Source: a virus. From it: a DNA stretch of 49,892 nucleotides. Below are positions 1 to 6,494 of this stretch, in pieces. The notes under the pieces were generated by a model that saw only the letters and a program-made list of their open reading frames with translations, was not told where the DNA came from and did not search any database. The stretch covers positions 1-49,892 of IMG/VR virus record IMGVR_UViG_3300017783_000038; one strand, given 5' to 3'. A program made the translations under genes and the position numbers. Numbering within the stretch: position 1 is the stretch's first letter; each line of letters starts with the position of its first letter.

Positions 1-186
1 TGCTTCTGTGGTGAGTTCAAAACTTTCTTTGGCAGTCCTCGCCGCCTTTTGAAAAGCATCCTTAGCGGGGTAGTCCTTACTACCTGACTTCGCTGGTGCT
101 TCTCCTCGTTTTCGCTTTGCGTGAATGTTTGCATACAAACCACGCTTAGCTTCGCAGAGTTCCTTAAATTCTCTAAAATCTCTCAT
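1..186 (-). CDS. Conserved cyanophage hypothetical protein, 3'-truncated by window edge
   Basis: This reading frame begins at an ATG 28 bases after the gp16 stop codon and stays open for 62 codons to position 1, so only its N-terminus is visible. The visible part is basic and helical. It begins MRDFREFKELCEAKRG and holds a segment reading NIHAKRKRGEAPAK, followed by KDYP and KDAFQKAARTAKES. I recognise the IHAKRKRGEAPAK-type segment from small proteins common in cyanomyoviruses, but I know no function for them. In T4 the gene after gp16 is the large terminase gp17. This sequence does not look like a gp17 N-terminus, so it is more likely a small gene inserted before gp17. A late promoter motif lies just upstream. 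Confidence 0.72.
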   Translation of the reverse strand, partial: MRDFREFKELCEAKRGLYANIHAKRKRGEAPAKSGSKDYPAKDAFQKAARTAKESFELTTEA

Positions 187-211
187 AACAACCGACGAGG
201 TTTTACGAGAT

Positions 212-218
212 TATTTAG
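212..218 (-). promoter_or_regulatory. T4-type late promoter motif CTAAATA
   Basis: The minus strand reads CTAAATA, overlapping the TAA stop of gp16, with the start codon of the next gene about 25 bases downstream. The same spacing and the same stop-codon overlap recur at other gene junctions in this window, which supports a real gp55/gp33-type late promoter. Confidence 0.5.
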
Positions 219-634
219 CGTTTACCACCACTCATATCTTTAAGCATCTTCTGTAGCTCTGCTGTAGATCCTACAAACATAGCGTTGTTGGTAACTTTTG
301 ATGGACCTTTCTTTTCTTCATCTAGATCCTTCATTTTCCTATGCAGGTCTTGAAGTTTCTCAGTCATATCTGCAACGTGCTTCATCGCCGCTACAGCGAC
401 TTCATACGCTCTTGGGTGCCCTGACTCCTGAGCGACCTCTAAGGCACCGTTGACCGCCTCCTGACCCTTGTCTATGAGGGAGTACAATTCTGTGCGTGTA
501 TATCTGTAATCTTTTTCGCGATCTTCCTCGTCAACTTTAGGTGGAACTGGTTTAGATGGTTTAGATTCCTCAACAGCTTCAGCACTAATGTTGAGGATAT
601 CTTCCATGTTTTCTTCTAGATTATTCATAACCAT
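215..634 (-). CDS. 16: Terminase small subunit gp16
   Basis: Small terminase subunit, which recognises phage DNA and regulates the large terminase motor during head packaging. The protein is 139 aa (T4 gp16 is 164). It has an acidic N-terminus, then a central helical segment (about residues 45-105) with the cyanophage gp16 signature RYTRTELYSLIDKGQEA and AYEVAVAAMKHVADM, and a C-terminal segment KVTNNAMFVGSTAELQKML. It follows gp13, gp14 and gp15 as in T4. Two in-frame ATGs are possible. The first, at 634, has an AAGG ribosome site six bases upstream and is preferred. The second, at 628, would form an ATGA overlap with the gp15 stop. Either way the gene is translationally coupled to gp15. Confidence 0.9.
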   Translation of the reverse strand: MVMNNLEENMEDILNISAEAVEESKPSKPVPPKVDEEDREKDYRYTRTELYSLIDKGQEAVNGALEVAQESGHPRAYEVAVAAMKHVADMTEKLQDLHRKMKDLDEEKKGPSKVTNNAMFVGSTAELQKMLKDMSGGKR

Positions 635-1425
635 TCAATTCCTTCATTAAATCCAAAGTCATCGCCAGCATCAACTAATGCATCATCGAGAGCATCGATG
701 TTTCCATCTGTGTTAATATCTGTAACTGCTTTGGGTGTGTATGTACGTGTAATAGATCTACGACTGACATCAAGATCTCCAATAGTTTCATGGATAATTG
801 CCTTCCTGATAATATCAGATGTGCTGTAAGGACCGTAGAGGTATGACTTCATGGTGAAGTTAAGAGTATAGGCAATATATCTACGCTGCATAAAACTATC
901 ATCCCACTCATCTTCACTACCAATATTGTTTAAAACGATAGCAATATCTCTCTTCTCATTCATGTCAGGAATCATGTTAAGAGTCACAGAGAATGATGGT
1001 TGGAAGTAAGGCAAGATCTGCTCTAGAATTTGTAGAGCATCATCTTGAGACTTAGCAATAATTCCTAGTTCAAAATTTATATTATAAGGAACAGGAACAT
1101 ACTGTACTTTGACTTCATTACCATTATCAGCAACGATTGTTTTGTATTTCTGAATTGGTGATGTCTTACGGGCAGAATCATATTCGACGCTTGTCATCTC
1201 AAAATAGAGACGTGGTAAAGTAATTGCTACTTTGCTGCTGCTAGCATTTTCTCCAATACGAACCAAGAACTTTTGCTTAGGTCCATAAGCAAGAGGAACT
1301 TTTTGTTCTTCTAATACTTCTCCTGTGTCAGGATCACTACTTTTCATAGTGACATTATTGAAGAGAGTACCAAAGGCAATAATGTTCTTACGAACAATTG
1401 AATTGTAAAAATGTGATCCTAACAT
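625..1425 (-). CDS. 15: Proximal tail sheath stabilizer gp15
   Basis: Homologue of T4 gp15, the ring that caps the tail tube and sheath and joins tail to neck. The length is 266 aa (T4: 272). Shared signatures are the N-terminus with HFYNS, the central ILEQILPYFQPSF block (residues about 134-146) and KRDIAIVL. The C-terminus is unusual: residues 236-247 read DINTDGNIDALD, a perfect EF-hand/dockerin-style calcium loop with D, N, D and D at positions 1, 3, 5 and 12. The part of T4 gp15 that I remember does not show this. The start codon overlaps the gp14 stop by one base (TAATG), and the stop overlaps the gp16 start region, so gp14-15-16 are coupled. Confidence 0.93.
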   Translation of the reverse strand: MLGSHFYNSIVRKNIIAFGTLFNNVTMKSSDPDTGEVLEEQKVPLAYGPKQKFLVRIGENASSSKVAITLPRLYFEMTSVEYDSARKTSPIQKYKTIVADNGNEVKVQYVPVPYNINFELGIIAKSQDDALQILEQILPYFQPSFSVTLNMIPDMNEKRDIAIVLNNIGSEDEWDDSFMQRRYIAYTLNFTMKSYLYGPYSTSDIIRKAIIHETIGDLDVSRRSITRTYTPKAVTDINTDGNIDALDDALVDAGDDFGFNEGIEWL

Positions 1426-2549
1426 TAGAAGCTACCTGTTTGATTTCCAAATTCACCGAATGGATTGCCTTCTGTCCAATCAATAATCTCATCGCCAGAA
1501 TCTTCGATCGCTCTATTTTGATCGTAGTTACTAGATGTATTATTTAGAGTGTCAAATGTCTCAGGACTCCACATAGCACCTGAAGTTACTCCAGTAATTA
1601 CTTCTGCAGTAGTAAACGTTCCTGTTCTGTTGATGACTTGGAGAGATCTAGTTGCACTATCCCAGGACTTGACTTCTGCTCTATTGTCTTTGGGGGAGTA
1701 GTCAATTGTGACAGTAGGTGCAGAACTATAACCGCTCCCACCATTTGTGACAAGAATACTATTGACAATACCAGTAGAACTAACTGAAGCAGTCGCTGTA
1801 GCATCATTTCCTCCACCTCCTGAGATAGTGACTGTTGGTGGGAAATTTGGATTGTAATGTAATCCACTATCGGTAATAGTAATACTATCGACAGCATCTC
1901 CCGTAATTGCAGATGTTGCTTTTGCTAAGAACTCATCGCCAACAACCTCTTCACCAACTGTAAAGTTTCCTGTACCACCAGGATCCATAAAGAGTTGAAT
2001 GCTATTTGCAAATGTGAGTTCTACCTCATCGATTTCTTCAACGCCCGTTTCAAAGTTATCACTACCAACCTCATAGATCTCAGCGGTGATAGCATAGAAT
2101 TGGATTTTACCAAACTGGAAGAATGGTTCTTCCTTACCAACAAATTTAATTTCGTAAATGTCTTTTGTTAATGGGAAGTACAGTAAGTCTCCCTCATTAG
2201 GTCTGCTAGCAACAGTAATGCTAGGACTATGTTCTGCTACTTCTTCATCCCAGCGTCTTGTAGACACACGGAAAATAATTTCGTCTGTAATTCTTAAACC
2301 GAACTTGGAGATGAACTCTGAATTGTCACCAAAACCCATGACGTTCTGTAGCAGCATCTCAATTTGGAATTGTTCCTGATACTTGGAGTATCTAACTTCA
2401 GACAAAGTGTTGTCTTGTAGAACTATTCTAGGGATATAGTATATGTCTGTACCAAACAGTTTGATTTGCTCATCCACAAGATCCTGAACGAGACCTTGTT
2501 CACCACTGTGACCTTGGTAGTAAGTTGGAAAATAGGGACTAGTAGGCAT
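1425..2549 (-). CDS. 14: Neck protein gp14 with inserted beta-repeat region
   Basis: Homologue of T4 gp14, which forms the neck collar with gp13 and completes the head. Signatures in the first 170 residues are a tyrosine-rich N-terminus, DIYYIPR, FGLRITDEI and NEGDLLYFPLTKDIYEI, matching T4's YYVPRE, FGMQVQDEV and EGDLIYFPM. The protein is 374 aa against 256 in T4. The extra length is a glycine- and threonine-rich block (about residues 185-330) with two copies of a short beta module; the clearer one reads NGGSGYSSAPTVTI. The same module recurs in several baseplate and fibre proteins of this window. The gene lies two bases after gp13 and overlaps gp15 by one base, as expected for an operon. 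Confidence 0.92.
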   Translation of the reverse strand: MPTSPYFPTYYQGHSGEQGLVQDLVDEQIKLFGTDIYYIPRIVLQDNTLSEVRYSKYQEQFQIEMLLQNVMGFGDNSEFISKFGLRITDEIIFRVSTRRWDEEVAEHSPSITVASRPNEGDLLYFPLTKDIYEIKFVGKEEPFFQFGKIQFYAITAEIYEVGSDNFETGVEEIDEVELTFANSIQLFMDPGGTGNFTVGEEVVGDEFLAKATSAITGDAVDSITITDSGLHYNPNFPPTVTISGGGGNDATATASVSSTGIVNSILVTNGGSGYSSAPTVTIDYSPKDNRAEVKSWDSATRSLQVINRTGTFTTAEVITGVTSGAMWSPETFDTLNNTSSNYDQNRAIEDSGDEIIDWTEGNPFGEFGNQTGSF

Positions 2550-2550
2550 T

Positions 2551-3351
2551 TTATCCGATCATATCCATGGGTGGTAATGCATACTTACTGAGAACTTCGC
2601 TTTCGAGTTTCTCAATTTCTGCGAGTGCGTCTGTGTAGATCTCTCTACCATTAAGAGTAACACCGCCAGGTAACTGAACGTTGTTATACTTAATCAGGTT
2701 CTGACCCCACTGTTTCTTCATTAAAGAAGTAGCATACTTTTTCACAAATACATCATTATTCATTTCGGTTGCATCTGTAGGATCAAGCATACGATGTGCT
2801 TCAATCAGTAGATACTTATCTGTTGCTAAAAAATCAGCATCCACATCAAGATATAAACGATCACGACGTGCTGTAAATCTGAATTGTTGAAAAGATCCAT
2901 TGTTTATAACCATATCTAGTGTTTCTAGATATTGCTTGGTCATAAAATAATTGACAATATCTAGTGATCCAAATGCATAGAGATCATTTAGATACAATTG
3001 ATATTCAACACCAAAGAGATTAGAACGAATTGAATTACTTACCAACCCAAAAACTTTAGTAATACCAGTTACGTGAGGTGGGATTGGAATATAGTTTGTT
3101 GCTTCATTCCAATCTGATCCATTAGTTGTAGTTGATACAGTATCTTTGAATCTAGTAATGTCAGATTCAGTTAATGAGTGTGTTAGATAACATCTTTCCA
3201 TTCCGTTGTAGCAGTTCTCTTGGAAAAACTGATACGTATCATCGATGACATTGTTGACTTGCTCATCGTCAATGTTAACTTGCAAGACGGGTTCGCCAAG
3301 TTGCCTCTTGCAATATGTGATGAGTTCAGCCTTTGAACTTGGAGATGCCAT
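2551..3351 (-). CDS. 13: Neck protein gp13
   Basis: Homologue of T4 gp13, a neck component that closes the filled head and binds the tail. The length is 266 aa (T4: 309). The N-terminus has ELITYCKRQLGEPVLQVN, like T4's LKDVILRRLGAPIINVEL. The C-terminal block is very similar, with YATSLMKKQWGQ, LPGGVTLNGREIY and a closing PPMDMIG (T4: LPGGVTIDGQ, PPFGILVG). It starts directly after a hairpin that carries a late-promoter-like sequence, and it heads the gp13-14-15-16 operon. Confidence 0.94.
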   Translation of the reverse strand: MASPSSKAELITYCKRQLGEPVLQVNIDDEQVNNVIDDTYQFFQENCYNGMERCYLTHSLTESDITRFKDTVSTTTNGSDWNEATNYIPIPPHVTGITKVFGLVSNSIRSNLFGVEYQLYLNDLYAFGSLDIVNYFMTKQYLETLDMVINNGSFQQFRFTARRDRLYLDVDADFLATDKYLLIEAHRMLDPTDATEMNNDVFVKKYATSLMKKQWGQNLIKYNNVQLPGGVTLNGREIYTDALAEIEKLESEVLSKYALPPMDMIG

Positions 3352-3360
3352 TACACATAA

Positions 3361-3395
3361 AAATCCCTTCTTACCTATTTAGGAAGAAGGGATTT
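3361..3395 (-). terminator. Long stem-loop with CTAAATA in its loop, upstream of gp13
   Basis: A 12-base inverted repeat (AAATCCCTTCTT / AAGAAGGGATTT) plus an inner CCT/AGG pairing encloses AAAT, with one unpaired base. On the minus strand the stem is followed by a short T-rich run, so it can act as an intrinsic terminator for the upstream 62-aa gene. The CTAAATA late motif sits in the apex, so the same DNA may end one transcript and start the next. Confidence 0.6.
3376..3382 (-). promoter_or_regulatory. Late promoter motif CTAAATA inside hairpin apex
   Basis: CTAAATA on the minus strand, 25 bases upstream of the gp13 ATG, in the apex of the inverted repeat at 3361-3395. Its distance to the start codon matches the other late motifs in the window. 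Confidence 0.45.
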
Positions 3396-3397
3396 GG

Positions 3398-3404
3398 TAT
3401 TTAT
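3398..3404 (-). promoter_or_regulatory. Late promoter motif ATAAATA before gp13
   Basis: The minus strand reads AATAAATA, matching the NATAAATA late consensus. It overlaps the TAA stop of the 62-aa gene and lies upstream of the hairpin. It is the better match of the two candidates for gp13, but a transcript from here would contain the hairpin in its leader. Confidence 0.5.
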
Positions 3405-3589
3405 TCAGCGGGTGTTTCTTCTTCTGGTGTTTCTGGTTCTCCTTGGAGAAGACCCAGAGTCTCCAAACCGCCTACTAGTTTTAGTTTATATTCTTTTGCT
3501 TTTACTAGATTCTCTTCTAGTTCTGCAATCTGTTTCTCTGTAGTAGCAATTTGCTCTTCAAAGTTCTTCTTTAGTTGTGCTGGATCCAT
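3401..3589 (-). CDS. Small coiled-coil protein (62 aa), function unknown
   Basis: A short, highly charged protein. Residues about 5-45 are predicted helix with a heptad-like pattern (EEQIATTEKQIAELEENL), followed by LVGGLETLGLL and an acidic proline-rich tail (EPETPEEETPAE). The ATG at 3589 is chosen because the only longer option begins with TTG. It lies just upstream of gp13, where T4 carries the whisker gene wac, but it is far too short to be fibritin and no foldon is visible. Similar small coiled coils are common in marine T4-like phages, so the gene is probably real. Its role is unknown. Confidence 0.72.
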   Translation of the reverse strand: MDPAQLKKNFEEQIATTEKQIAELEENLVKAKEYKLKLVGGLETLGLLQGEPETPEEETPAE

Positions 3590-3616
3590 GGTTATCAAAA
3601 ATGATTGTGTATATGG

Positions 3617-4243
3617 TTATTTAGTTGGTGAAATTGATATAGTATTTGTGGCGTTTTCCAAAGGCGATGTAATAATATAATCAAACGCCATCGACCATCT
3701 ATCTTTATCTGTCATGTTTGCTCCAACAGAATGTTTTAATTTTGATGGAAACAAGTACAGATCACCTTTACTTGCTAAATATGAAATTTTTTTGCTGTTA
3801 AAAGAATTGTACTGAGTAAAATCTAAATTGAAAAACTCAGTAAAAGGATAGAAATTATGATCTACAAATGATAACTCACCTGATTCCCTTGCTGGTTCTG
3901 GAATATCAATATAAAATATTCCACTTACGATAGCATGACAGTGTGCATGTTCTTGTGTGAAGTCTCCAGGATCATGTTTATTGACCCATGCTCCATTACA
4001 AACATACTTGTAATGATTACCAGCATTAAACAGATTATCCATGTAATTTTTTACATGCTTTCCAATTTCTTGGAGTAGTCTGTTGTATTTTTCTTTATGC
4101 TCTATTCTAATAAACCATCCATTATTTGCAGGACTTCTTACCACAGGTTCTGATTTTAGATCTGAGTATAGAGATTCTGGGAGGTTTAAATTTGACTTGT
4201 AAATTGGTGTAGCAAAACAGGAATCAATATTATAATTTACCAT
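3617..4243 (-). CDS. 2OG-Fe(II) oxygenase superfamily protein
   Basis: A 208-aa protein of the iron- and 2-oxoglutarate-dependent oxygenase type often carried by cyanophages. The double-stranded beta-helix core is recognisable. The stretch NKHDPGDFTQEHAHCHAIVSG (about residues 88-108) holds the first iron-ligand histidine cluster, ELSFVDH is a following strand, and GDLYLFPSKLKHSV (about residues 160-173) holds the distal histidine. An arginine in RWSMAFDY is the likely 2-oxoglutarate anchor. The N-terminus (CFATPIYKSNL) is typical of this phage subgroup. The substrate cannot be read from the sequence. Its place between the adhesin and the neck genes suggests late expression. The start overlaps the end of the 54-aa gene by seven bases. 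Confidence 0.85.
   Translation of the reverse strand: MVNYNIDSCFATPIYKSNLNLPESLYSDLKSEPVVRSPANNGWFIRIEHKEKYNRLLQEIGKHVKNYMDNLFNAGNHYKYVCNGAWVNKHDPGDFTQEHAHCHAIVSGIFYIDIPEPARESGELSFVDHNFYPFTEFFNLDFTQYNSFNSKKISYLASKGDLYLFPSKLKHSVGANMTDKDRWSMAFDYIITSPLENATNTISISPTK
3618..3624 (-). promoter_or_regulatory. Late promoter motif CTAAATA
   Basis: CTAAATA on the minus strand runs into the TAA stop of the oxygenase gene, about 29 bases upstream of the ATG of the 62-aa coiled-coil gene. Confidence 0.5.
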
Positions 4244-4401
4244 TTATTCAAAGGACACTTAGCATCACGAAATTTAGTTTTGACAGGCATAAAACAATAG
4301 CACTCTTTGCACTGCGTTGTCAACCTAATAAAACGGTCACATTTTTCGCATATTTTATATCTTGATTGTTGCTTAGCTTTAGTTACTTGTAAAAAATCCA
4401 T
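4237..4401 (-). CDS. Cys-rich mini-protein (54 aa), putative zinc-binding
   Basis: An open frame of 54 codons runs from an ATG at 4401 to a TAA at 4237-4239. It fills the gap between the glycine-rich adhesin gene and the oxygenase. The protein holds C18-x2-C21, C31-x2-C34-x-C36 and C49, in the order ICEKCDRF, TTQCKECYCFM, AKCPLNKW. The paired cysteines suggest a zinc ribbon or knuckle. I recognise the CEKC / CKECxCFM / CPxxKW pattern from small proteins of marine T4-like phages, none with a known function. The overlap with the oxygenase start (ATGG inside the last codons) suggests translational coupling. Confidence 0.75.
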   Translation of the reverse strand: MDFLQVTKAKQQSRYKICEKCDRFIRLTTQCKECYCFMPVKTKFRDAKCPLNKW

Positions 4402-4416
4402 AATAATTATTAAAAA

Positions 4417-5577
4417 TTACTCACTAATCCACGTCATTCTGCAATATCCAGCTCCAACATACTCACCATTAAAGTTGGTGGTATTTGAACCAGCAGAGAC
4501 AGAGTTGTTTGATGTAGCAGAGTTATATGATCCAGCGCCACCACCATGGGTGCTATAGGAAGACCACTGTCCTGCAGTACAACCACCAGTATATCCACCG
4601 CCGCCGCCAGGACCAGATAACTGACCACCGCCGCCACCGCCAAATCCACCAGAGTTAGCAAGACCTCCAGTAGTATAACATGTATTTCCTAGACCGCCTT
4701 TTAGACCTTCTGAGAAACCACCGCCACCACCAGCAGTACCACAGTGGCGACCACCTGTTGAACCACTAGATCCATAACCACCACCGCCACCGCCATGATA
4801 GCTACCACTAGCATTTCCGCCTTCACCTGTAGTAGGAGCACTTGCGGTATAAGGACCACAAGTAACCCCAGAAACACCTTGAGTTGACTGTCCTCTACCA
4901 AAGTTTGTATCTCTAGTACAACTAGTTCCCCATGTGTTACCAGCACTACCGCCAGCTCCACCTGCAACCATTAGTAATGTGTCATTTGAGACATCATACA
5001 CCCAAGTTCCGCCCCCGCCACCAGCCTCATTTCCATAAGGCGAAGAATAGTCACCGCCACCAACACCGACAACTACTTCAATTTTTTGATCTTTTGTTAG
5101 ATAGAAATTTCCAGTAGCAGTAGCACCGTACATAGTAGTAACGCCTCTGTTCTGGCACTGTCCTCCTCTGGCTCCACCAATCTCAAATTTATACACCCCA
5201 TCTTTTGGAATTGCTAATTTTTGATATCCTTGTGCTCTTCCCTGACCAAAAAATCTATTATTTGAAGCCCAAGGATACGTTCCTTCATACGTAGACCTTA
5301 AACCCGCAAGCTCTGGTCCTGTATTTTCTCCTCTAGCAACACCTGTTTTGAAGTTAAATTCATTACTAGTAGATTCAATATCCCATAGATCATTACCAGT
5401 ACCAATGTCAGTAGTACCCCAGTTATCATATGGACCATAAATCTGGATATAGTTAACGGTGGAATTGTATACAATTTGACCCTGTTGGGCATCAAGCGCG
5501 TTAATTTCTGCTTGAGTCAATACTGGAATCTGTAGTGCTCCAGTAAGAATAATTTTTTCTACAGTAATTGATGACAT
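4417..5577 (-). CDS. Glycine-rich putative tail-fibre adhesin (receptor-binding)
   Basis: A 386-aa protein. Residues 1-50 form a small fibre-docking module (SITVEKIILTGALQIPVLT, then QGQIVYNSTVNYIQIYGPYD) that is also seen in the 76-aa neighbour. Residues about 115-380 resemble the glycine-rich domain of ALK/LTK receptors: a beta strand (VYKFEIGGARGGQ), NFYLTKDQKIEVVVGVGGG, a GGGGG run with WVYD, LLMVAGGAGG, then many short poly-Gly blocks separated by Cys, Tyr, Ser and Asn. Such blocks can pack as polyglycine-II helices, as in the T-even gp38 adhesins. Its place downstream of the giant fibre gene parallels the T-even gp37-gp38 order, so receptor binding is the likely role. This is inference. 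Confidence 0.75.
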   Translation of the reverse strand: MSSITVEKIILTGALQIPVLTQAEINALDAQQGQIVYNSTVNYIQIYGPYDNWGTTDIGTGNDLWDIESTSNEFNFKTGVARGENTGPELAGLRSTYEGTYPWASNNRFFGQGRAQGYQKLAIPKDGVYKFEIGGARGGQCQNRGVTTMYGATATGNFYLTKDQKIEVVVGVGGGDYSSPYGNEAGGGGGTWVYDVSNDTLLMVAGGAGGSAGNTWGTSCTRDTNFGRGQSTQGVSGVTCGPYTASAPTTGEGGNASGSYHGGGGGGYGSSGSTGGRHCGTAGGGGGFSEGLKGGLGNTCYTTGGLANSGGFGGGGGGQLSGPGGGGGYTGGCTAGQWSSYSTHGGGAGSYNSATSNNSVSAGSNTTNFNGEYVGAGYCRMTWISE

Positions 5578-5611
5578 GGTATGATTCCTAGGGTGCTACT
5601 TGCAATATTTT

Positions 5612-5618
5612 TATTTAT
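5612..5618 (-). promoter_or_regulatory. Late promoter motif AATAAATA before the glycine-rich adhesin
   Basis: The minus strand reads AATAAATA across the stop codon of the 198-aa gene, 35 bases upstream of the adhesin ATG. It matches the NATAAATA late consensus. Confidence 0.55.
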
Positions 5619-6214
5619 TAACCAACTGGATTGGCAGGATCAATTGCCCTATCAGGCATCTCTAATGCTAATCTTGGATTTGGTTCATCTACATCGATGA
5701 CCCATTTTCCTAAACTCTCATCCCAGTTATATACATCTTTTAGAGATGATCCATGGGGAACCTCATCGGGAACATGTGGTTTACCAGGACCAACTGGTGC
5801 TATCCATTCGTTACCATCCCATACCCATGAGGGGTATGGTTTTGTTGGTTTGTTTATAGAAAAGAAACTTTCGTGTACTGCTTCGAGCTCACCGTTCTTT
5901 CCTGTAATAATTAGTTTAAATGTATCATCAATATCTAATACAAGATCTTGTTCTACTAGATATGGCGATACATTATCTCCAGTAAATGGTCTCTTACTAG
6001 AGACTGGCCAGTTAAAATTGACCAATTGTTCTTTTTGTGAAGAATTTCTAAAAACTTTAATACCAAATTGCAAATCTGCTGGAAGTTCAAATTCAGTTTC
6101 GTCTCCTCTTTTGAAACCAAAAGAAACTGTCACCTCTCTAACAGGATGCATTTCTTTACGTACAACCCATTTATTGGTGCTTAAATCTTTTACTGCAGTA
6201 ATCGTGCTTTTCAT
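5618..6214 (-). CDS. Conserved cyanophage hypothetical protein (198 aa), Trp-rich C-terminus
   Basis: I do not recognise a named family. Residues 1-120 look like a beta-rich domain (EVTVSFGFKRGDETEFELP, LVLDIDDTFKLIITG). Residues about 125-180 hold two short tryptophan motifs, PSWVWDGNEWIAPV and YNWDESLGKWVI. Motifs of the form P-S-W-x-W-x-x-x-x-W are common in small cyanophage structural or fibre-associated proteins. The gene sits between the 76-aa fibre-module protein and the adhesin, in the position of a fibre accessory protein or chaperone. It follows its neighbour after 14 bases, with AAGG before the ATG. A virion or assembly role is a guess from position. Confidence 0.8.
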   Translation of the reverse strand: MKSTITAVKDLSTNKWVVRKEMHPVREVTVSFGFKRGDETEFELPADLQFGIKVFRNSSQKEQLVNFNWPVSSKRPFTGDNVSPYLVEQDLVLDIDDTFKLIITGKNGELEAVHESFFSINKPTKPYPSWVWDGNEWIAPVGPGKPHVPDEVPHGSSLKDVYNWDESLGKWVIDVDEPNPRLALEMPDRAIDPANPVG

Positions 6215-6228
6215 AGTTTAACCTTGCC

Positions 6229-6459
6229 CTAGAATTGTACTGTAAATCCAGCTTTAGTTGGAGTCCAGTCAACTCCGTCATAAAACTCCATTTTATTTGT
6301 AGTTTCGTTATAGATTAATGCACCTTTACCCTCTTGGGTTGCATCGTCCGTAGACTCATGGGGGTATACATTATTCCTTTCTGTTGTGGTTAGGATAGGA
6401 ATAATGATACCACCAGTTACATTAATCTGAGATACAACTAATTTAGATCCAGCAGTCAT
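6229..6459 (-). CDS. Small fibre-module protein (76 aa)
   Basis: A 76-aa protein that closely follows the layout of the N-terminal module of the glycine-rich adhesin: KLVVSQINVTGGIIIPILTTTE, then GALIYNETTNKMEFYDGVDW. The second part is the widespread phage fibre motif G-x-x-x-Y-N-x-x-x-x-x-x-x-x-x-G-x-x-W. It may be a free-standing docking or capping unit of the fibre, or a shortened paralogue of the adhesin that has lost its receptor-binding part. It has its own perfect TATAAATA motif upstream and is followed closely by the 198-aa gene. Confidence 0.8.
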   Translation of the reverse strand: MTAGSKLVVSQINVTGGIIIPILTTTERNNVYPHESTDDATQEGKGALIYNETTNKMEFYDGVDWTPTKAGFTVQF

Positions 6460-6483
6460 CTAGAATAAAAACATCTTCGCATG

Positions 6484-6491
6484 TATTTATA
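6484..6491 (-). promoter_or_regulatory. Perfect T4 late promoter motif TATAAATA
   Basis: The minus strand reads TATAAATA, three bases after the stop of the giant fibre gene and 24 bases upstream of the ATG of the 76-aa gene. It is identical to the T4 late -10 consensus. Confidence 0.7.
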
Positions 6492-6494
6492 TCA

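Noticed and set aside
1-186. Start of the large terminase gp17
   Set aside because: The visible residues are short, basic and lysine-rich (IHAKRKRGEAPAK) and match small cyanophage proteins rather than a gp17 N-terminus.
3401-3589. Fibritin (wac) from its position before gp13
   Set aside because: At 62 aa it is far too short, and it has neither extended coiled-coil segments nor a foldon-like end.
4434-4967. Alternative minus-strand frames in the glycine-rich adhesin
   Set aside because: Runs of GGN codons keep other frames open. The products are Val/Leu-rich nonsense without motifs, while the main frame has a coherent domain layout.
4417-5577. Diversity-generating retroelement target in the adhesin
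   Set aside because: I see no reverse transcriptase gene, no template repeat and no adenine-biased variable copy in the window.
5631-6221. Plus-strand open frame of 196 codons opposite the 198-aa gene
   Set aside because: It mirrors the minus-strand gene almost base for base. It has no recognisable domain, ribosome site or promoter, and all neighbours run the other way.
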